NCBI GenBank assembly: GCA_004335635.1
Contig: QAXH01005183.1
Span: 2,817-26,967, forward strand
DNA length: 24,151 nucleotides
DNA from: Chloromonas sp. AAM2
Taxonomy: Eukaryota > Chlorophyta > Chlorophyceae > Chlamydomonadales > Chlamydomonadaceae
Reading direction: 5' to 3'
Shown: positions 18,990 to 24,151 of the stretch, in pieces
How the letters are laid out: the number at the start of each line of letters is the position of its first letter
Numbering within the stretch: the first letter of the stretch is position 1
Program-made: the position numbers and the translations under genes
The notes under the pieces: generated by a model
Seen by the model: only the letters and a program-made list of their open reading frames with translations
The model's database searches: none
What the model was told of the DNA's origin: nothing

Positions 18990-19275
18990 AAGTGTACTGT
19001 CCACCGGAGCGAGAGCTGTCGGAGGTGCTGGTGACGGGCTGCGGTCAAGACATGGCACAGCCCCCCCTGCCGACAACTGCAGGTTCTGTGTGGTATTCAC
19101 AGGCAACCTTGTGGTTGGCCACAACGCCAGGGAATGCACCAACTCGGCAAAGCCACGCAGCATTATGGGTGCCCCCACACAGACATTGCCTCGGTTCATC
19201 GACAAGCACACCTCCCCTGACAGCGCACGTCTCTCAGCATCAGCAGAGGAGCGCAAGACATTGCTGGTGAAATGA
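18990..19275 (+). CDS. Possible exon or element remnant with a zinc-knuckle-like motif
   Basis: One frame runs to a TGA at 19273-19275 and contains NCRFC, then an eight-residue spacer, then GHNAREC. This resembles a C-C-H-C zinc knuckle as in retroelement Gag and some RNA-binding proteins, but the spacing between the second Cys and Gly-His is longer than the usual. No good start codon lies upstream of the motif, so it would be an internal or terminal exon, or a decayed element. The opposite strand is also open here. Function not assigned. Confidence 0.3.
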
Positions 19276-19315
19276 GGCATGCATGACGATTGTGAGGTGC
19301 TGTAAGGGATGGTGG

Positions 19316-19375
19316 TGTTGCCAGTTCTGGGACAATTCGTGAGACTGGCATTGGAACCGGTGTGTCTCAGCACAA
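19316..19375. mobile_element. Half copy of the small inverted-repeat element
   Basis: About 57 bases match the left half of the 155-base element at 15546-15602, including GCCAGTTCTGGGACAATTC and CCGGTGTGTCTCAG. The right half is missing; the copy runs straight into the (GT)n tract at 19380. Confidence 0.8.
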
Positions 19376-19376
19376 A

Positions 19377-19379
<3 letters not shown>

Positions 19380-19426
<47 letters not shown>
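19380..19426. repeat. (GT)n microsatellite, about 23 units
   Basis: An uninterrupted GT run ending in GCGCGCCC. Alternating purine-pyrimidine tracts of this length can adopt Z-DNA. The poly-Cys-Val open frames across it are artefacts. Confidence 0.95.
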
Positions 19427-19431
<5 letters not shown>

Positions 19432-19446
19432 CCACCCCTGTACCTC

Positions 19447-19530
19447 CCATCAGGTGCAGTAAGACTGCTGTCTCGCTACGGGACAGGCCTGTGACGGTCC
19501 AGGCAGAGTGGCTGCTGCCTGGCAACCACA
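19447..19530. repeat. Diverged copy of the HAD gene leader
   Basis: 19450 onward matches 20283 onward over about 36 bases, through GTGCAGTAAGA and TGCTGTCTCGCTACGGG; further down both copies carry CTGCCTGGCAACC. The base that makes the ATG start in the 20302 copy is C here (CTG). The middle parts differ in sequence and length. Confidence 0.7.
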
Positions 19531-20301
19531 AATGTCATGCGTGGCGTTACATGTTCAATGTTACCAAACGGAAGTGGACATCATCTTGTTTTTCCCTCAG
19601 CAAAACCATGCTTGTTGTTGTGAATGCAAGACACCTTGCCTGGCAGTAAGGATGCTCTGTATTGCATACGGACCTCTGTATCACTATTCAGTCGGACGTT
19701 GCCACCTGGATAAAACAAAGTTGTCACTGTTGTAATCCCAGGTGTGACGATCAGAGATGCTGGCACATACTTTTTCAGCTGATATATATTTGACAGGCAA
19801 CTCACTTCATACGAGCTCATGCAACGTACGCTACACGCGATGATGATATACACCACCCGGATGATGACCAGCACTGCTCGTGCAGCTGCTTGGCTCTGCT
19901 AGCATATCAAAATCATGATGCCAGGACGACTCGGTGGAGGTGGGTGGCGTAAAGGAATCGTTCCAGAACCCCCACATCAACATAACCAGGTGCAGCGCAT
20001 GTTTCAAAACAGTAAAACAGAACATCAACATTGCAATCAGTTGCCTTCTCGAGTCTCAGCATGACGTTTCAACACTAGCATCGTTTTTTCCCCATATCGA
20101 CACCTGTGCAACAACGTCAGGGTTGGTCTGTTACTGCAGGGTGGAGAATCAGTTCCACACGGCACTGCGCCGACATCGGTCAAGATTGATGATGTCGCAG
20201 GTAACGGCAGTTCGCGTTACCTTGGCAGTTAACTTGTCATCTCGCCTGCCACCTTGTGCTGTCACCTGGCTGTCAAAGGCCACCCATCAGGTGCAGTAAG
20301 A

Positions 20302-22788
20302 ATGCTGTCTCGCTACGGGGCGCAGCAGACACGTGCATCTCATGGCCTTGCAGCCCCTCAGCTCAGGCAGCCCTGCCTGGCAACCCCAGCCCACTATGGC
20401 CTGAACCTGAATGCTTCAAGCAGGCGCCAAGCTTTGAACGTGTTAGCCATGGCTAAGAAGCTCATTGCTTTGGACTTTGATGGCGTTGTATGCGACTCAT
20501 GTGGCGAGAGCAGCATATCTGCTTTCAAGGTGTGTTGCAGAACGACCGGGCATGTGCAGATGAGACCAGGATGAAGCCCATTCGTTTATGGCTTATCCCC
20601 TGATGACAATCCCAATCATTGCCTGTACTACGTTCTGTTTTCGTTGCAAGAAATAATGCTCGGTTGATTGAAACCAGGTGTAACCATTCTCTCTAAGACT
20701 TGAGGCCACCATCACCAAATGATTGCATGTCCACAGGCCGCCGCAATTCAGTGGCCTGAGATCTTCACCAGCCACGCTGCCCTAGCCAGGAAAGACGAAC
20801 TCATGGATAAAATGAGGCGTGTCCGGCCCGTTGTAGAAACTGGGTGGGTGGACGAAATTGAGGGACAGGGGGTGCATGGCCAGGGTTTGGGGGCCAAGCT
20901 TTGCCACAGTACAGCGGGCAGGCTTCGCTCAGCATATCACTGGCGATCACCCAAAACGGGAAGGTGTTTTTCACAGTTGATCAACGGAAATGGGAAAGTT
21001 TAGGTCTTCAGTCCTTTACAATCAAGCTGTGCTCCGTCTTAGGAGCAGTTCAGCTATGGGTGGATGGGGCCTGGGATGTTTGAGCACGCCCCGATGCACG
21101 TCAGGTAGTTACCGCCTGAGCTATGCATTGCCATCTGCATAACTGCGTTCGATTTCAAAAATTTGGAAGGGATTGCAAAGGTGACCCGCTCCAAGGCTCG
21201 TTGGTAAATGTACAAGTGCATTGATTTCACATTTGTTGACTGCAGGTACGAGAACATCGTGCAAATCCGTGCGCTGTACGAGGGCATGGGGGTGGAGGAG
21301 ATGCTGGAGGGGTGGGGACACATCCTGCCTAAACTCATGCAGCAGTGGGGGCTGGAGAGGGCACCGGTAAGCCCGTCACACGTGTTTCACACGTGTGTGA
21401 GACACACAGTCCGCTCATGTCACTCTTACAGTCACTCTTGTTACACGTGCGCCATTAGTGTGATGACGTGTGGTGCAGCATGAGGAGTGTTTGGTGGCTT
21501 CAGAATTACTGGTTGAATCGCTGGTTAGCCGTTTGGCACCATCACAAGGCCATTGTTATTGGTAATAATAATATCACATGGGGTTTCCTAGCTGCTGACC
21601 AGATGCTCATCAGCCACCTACATCACCCCTTCAAGCAACGCATGAGCATGATGCCTTCCGAACGTTACCACAATGTTCAGGAACTTCTGATAGGTCATGG
21701 AATGAATCCAATCCATGTCAGCAACACAGGGGAGGGCCTGCGGAGTCTGATGCTGCACGCCAGACATATTGCTGCTGCACGTTGAACATATCGTATTGTG
21801 TCAGAACCACCTGCATGCGGCCCCCGGCACGTGCCGCTCGGAATCACCTTCACCTGGCACCACTCGTACACGTCGCCAAACACACACCACGCCACTTACG
21901 CCAATCAAGTCGTTCATCAACCGCCTGTATGAGACCTAATTGCGTGTGTTTCAACCCGTGGCCTGGCCGCAGTTGGTTCAGCTATTTGGTGACGTGCGTG
22001 ACCAGTGGATAGCCGAGGACCTGGGGGGGTGGTTGGCACCCAACCGAATCTATGGGGGCGTGGCAGCGCCTGTGGGGCAGGCCATGGGGATGCATGAAGT
22101 ATACATCGTCACAACCAAGATGGTCAGTGAACCACATGCACAAACCGCCATGCCAGTTCAAGTTGTTGATGGCGACAGGTAGTGATGGTCCCACACAGTC
22201 ACTGGCACCCAGCAAGGCTGGTTAGGAAAGTTCATGCTGGTTCATGTTGCTCAGATGACACCAGGAAGCTGAGCAAAAGCCGAACGGCCTTACTCGTCCA
22301 TACCTGCCTGCTGCACCATCAAGGCTGGTTCCCGCTGAACAAGGCTGCTGCTGTTAGCATCAACACAAGACGTGTCAGCAGGGCAATGGGCCGCACCTCG
22401 CAACCCAGGGTCAGTCATAAGAGACGTCAAACGATTATCTAGCATGGAGAAAGCTGCCATGACCATGCATGTTGTCTGTTTCCTTCCATGTCAATGCGCG
22501 CAATGCGCAAAGAGATGAGTCTTGCAGCCCAGGGACACATGAAACACGATGTTCAATCACTGCAAAGCCGTGAGAAACAAGGCCGATTTGACCATGCCTG
22601 TCTCACAGGCTCATTACACCGAGATCCTCATGCGCGACATGGCCCGGGTGCCCTTTCCCCCCGAGCGCATCTTCTCTCAGACTGTCAGCGGCAGGCCCAA
22701 GGGGGAGGTGCTGATTAGCTTAGCGAAAAAGCACACGGATGTGGAAAAATGCATTTTTGTGGAGGATAAGCTGAGCACACTGGAAAAG
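20302..22788 (+). CDS. HAD-superfamily hydrolase, probably organelle-targeted; 3' end not found
   Basis: Exons 20302-20529, 20737-20843, 21246-21366, 21973-22122 and 22609-22788 join in one frame (borders AAG/GTGTGT, CACAG/GCC, GG/GTGGGT, GCAG/G, CCG/GTAAGC, CGCAG/TTG, ATG/GTCAGT, CACAG/GCT, AAG/GTGTGT). The protein has all HAD motifs: motif I DFDGVVCDS (nucleophile Asp58, acid Asp60), motif II in IVTTK (Thr199 or Thr200), motif III Lys near 233 (GRPKGEV), motif IV FVEDK (Glu254, Asp255). The blocks SCGESS, RPVVETGYEN, WLAPNRIY and YIVTTK match a family known from land plants, whose substrate I do not know. Residues 1-49 have no acidic residue and several Arg, Ser and Ala, like a chloroplast or mitochondrial transit peptide. 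Alternative starts: 20254, or 20449 (MAKKLIALDFDG) without targeting. The family normally continues 50 or so residues past motif IV; no such exon is visible to 24151. Confidence 0.9.
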
Positions 22789-23122
22789 GTGTGTGTCATG
22801 ATTTATGGCGCTGCTGAGTCATGGGCACCAACTATAGCTCAGCAGGAACAGGTGGATTAGTTCAACAACCAAAGGTGTCTGTCATTCTGTGACAGAAGTG
22901 TCCTCCGTAAGAGCAGGGGGCAGGGGATCGGCTTTGGCCACTGAGGAAACCACCCAGGAACGGTAAAGTAGTGGACGGACGGGCCCCGGACAGAGGGCTC
23001 GTGTTAGGGTCAAGAGGTTGGGGGGAAATTGATTAAACGCATATATATATAGGGTTATATCATTGTTTAAACACACACATATATATATATATATATATAT
23101 CACAGTCCCCCTCATTGATTAA

Positions 23123-23161
<39 letters not shown>

Positions 23162-23380
23162 AGTCTGGGAACCAACCGACTTTTCTGTTAAAAAATGACC
23201 GCGATCGTTTCCGATGTTAGAGCACATCGCAGCCTGCATGGATTCGCGCGATGAGAAGTGCCCTGCGTAGCCCTTGATGTCAGCTCTCTGTAGCTGTTCG
23301 TAGCTTGCGCTGACGTGCTTGTAATGATCGGCAAGGTCTTTTGAAGTCGAGGGGGGGGTCGCACCCACCCTGCCAAACCC
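22789..23380. other. AT microsatellite cluster after the last HAD exon
   Basis: Three AT runs, 23041-23051, 23079-23100 and 23127-23158, are each preceded by a TTGATTAAAC or TTGTTTAAAC block; the last two are followed by TATCACAGTC, so the cluster is a duplicated unit. No coding sequence is recognised; a minus-strand frame (23431-23170) lacks supporting features. G8 at about 23350 is a likely length-variable site. Confidence 0.7.
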
Positions 23381-23381
23381 C

Positions 23382-23929
23382 ATGTCCACTCGAGTACAGT
23401 GCGTCAGGTGCTCTGCCAGGCTTGTTGTCAAGGATGCGGGTACGCGGCAGCCTCCTCAACACATCACTGACTTGGCGGCGCATGCCAAGCAGCACTGGGG
23501 GCCATGCAGCACTGAGGGCATCACGCGGATACAGGCCCTGCATCAGCAGGGTGCATGTGTCTACCTCTGCATGCCCGCAGCCTGAGCAGCAACCCGCTTG
23601 AAACCCTCTTCAGCTGCCAGGCGCAGCTGTATGGGTATAAGTGCTTCGCCCACGCAGCCGCACAGCAGTTTGCGAGGATCAGCAAGCTGGCTATGTACAA
23701 GCAGCTGACAGATGGAGCATGGGGCTTCTTCTACCCGCTGGGACAGGACAGCAGGAGGCACTATGACCCACAGCAGATGCAGACAGTCAACAGCGGCCTT
23801 GCTGATGCAGAGCAGGCTAACATGCAGCGCCAGGCGGTGGTCAAGGTGCACACCGACTCACGGCGCATTGTGTGCAAGACCGAGAACAAGACCGTCCGGG
23901 AACACTCACAGCAGCGAGCAGAGGGATAG
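23382..23929 (+). CDS. Unclassified open frame pair with a possible zinc finger
   Basis: The first frame, 23382-23585, begins MSTRVQCVRC and contains CVRC, then QHITDLAAHAKQH, a spacing compatible with a C2H2 or BED-type finger. It stops at 23583-23585. A second frame, open across 23555-23929, reads LSSNPLETLF, then AQLYGYKCFAH, then WGFFYPLGQD, and ends AEG. Going from one to the other needs a shift of one frame near 23575, or splicing at the CCCGCAG acceptor at 23574-23580 with an unseen donor. I recognise no family. It could be the end of an inserted transposon, a separate gene, or a pseudogene. Confidence 0.35.
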
Positions 23930-24151
23930 AGGTATTCAATCAACCAGGCAGGCTTTCAGGCATTCAAACAACCATTGAGGCACTGAGACAGGTGGTGGTG
24001 GTGTGTAACCATGGGCTCGAGCCAAGACTTGTTGGAACAGAATTTCCGATGCACGAAATGATTGTTTGGGACGCAAGGACCACCATCATCGTTAAAAATT
24101 CGAAGTTTGGATGTGCCGTACCGTAGATATCGCAGGCGCCGGGATTTTACC

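Larger units (their letters stand above)
18547..20301. other. Intergenic region with element debris
   Basis: This lies between the stop at 18546 and the HAD gene start at 20302. It holds a short TAA-rich run (18868-18888), a zinc-knuckle-like frame (to 19275), half an inverted-repeat element (19316), a (GT)n tract and a copy of the HAD leader (19447). TGTAA, the common algal polyadenylation signal, occurs at 19301 and 19731; the first is 755 bases after the stop, so it is only a candidate for the upstream gene. Nothing clear is seen in 19770-20250. Confidence 0.5.

Noticed and set aside
19362..19649. Plus-strand frame with poly Cys-Val
   Set aside because: It is translation of the (GT)n tract.
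23060..23431. 123-codon minus-strand frame
   Set aside because: Part is the AT microsatellite (Tyr-Ile repeats); the remainder has no recognisable motif and no splice support.
1..24151. CRISPR arrays, bacterial operons or phage systems
   Set aside because: The spliceosomal intron structure shows eukaryotic nuclear DNA; the repeats are tandem without unique spacers.

Overview
This is intron-dense nuclear DNA of a eukaryote, most likely a green alga (chlorophyte) or close relative. The evidence is base composition near 50% GC, many short phase-consistent exons, abundant microsatellites and minisatellites, relics of LINE and inverted-repeat elements, and a HAD-family gene of the type found in plants and algae. 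I cannot name the species. Almost all long open frames are shadows or repeat artefacts; the real genes had to be rebuilt from splice signals, reading phase and protein family fit.

Minus strand, about 12260 down to 1: one long gene in roughly 25 small exons encodes a half-size ABC transporter of the TAP-like (TAPL/ABCB9) type. It has an extra N-terminal membrane domain, a charged Lys/Glu linker, a six-helix ABC core and a complete nucleotide-binding domain. About 770 residues can be assembled, near the usual length for the family. The last few residues lie beyond position 1 and the first exon is not certain. Two of its introns appear to start with GC instead of GT. Its introns hold a LINE relic, a duplicated piece of exon, and several tandem repeats.

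12261 to about 15007: spacer between divergent genes, including an 830-base element bounded by inverted repeats and carrying diverged 58-base tandem units.

Plus strand, about 15008 to 18546: a four-exon gene for an unrecognised Ala/Ser/Gln-rich protein of about 877 residues, with a small 155-base inverted-repeat element of the same family in its first clear intron.

18547 to 20301: spacer with a zinc-knuckle-like open frame, half a copy of the same small element running into a (GT)n tract, and a diverged copy of the leader of the next gene.

Plus strand, 20302 to 22788 and onward: a HAD-superfamily hydrolase gene in at least five exons, with an N-terminal region resembling an organelle transit peptide. 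All four HAD motifs are present, but the C-terminal exon or exons are not visible. In their place come AT-rich microsatellites and an unclassified pair of open frames (23382 to 23929) that may belong to an inserted element or a separate gene.
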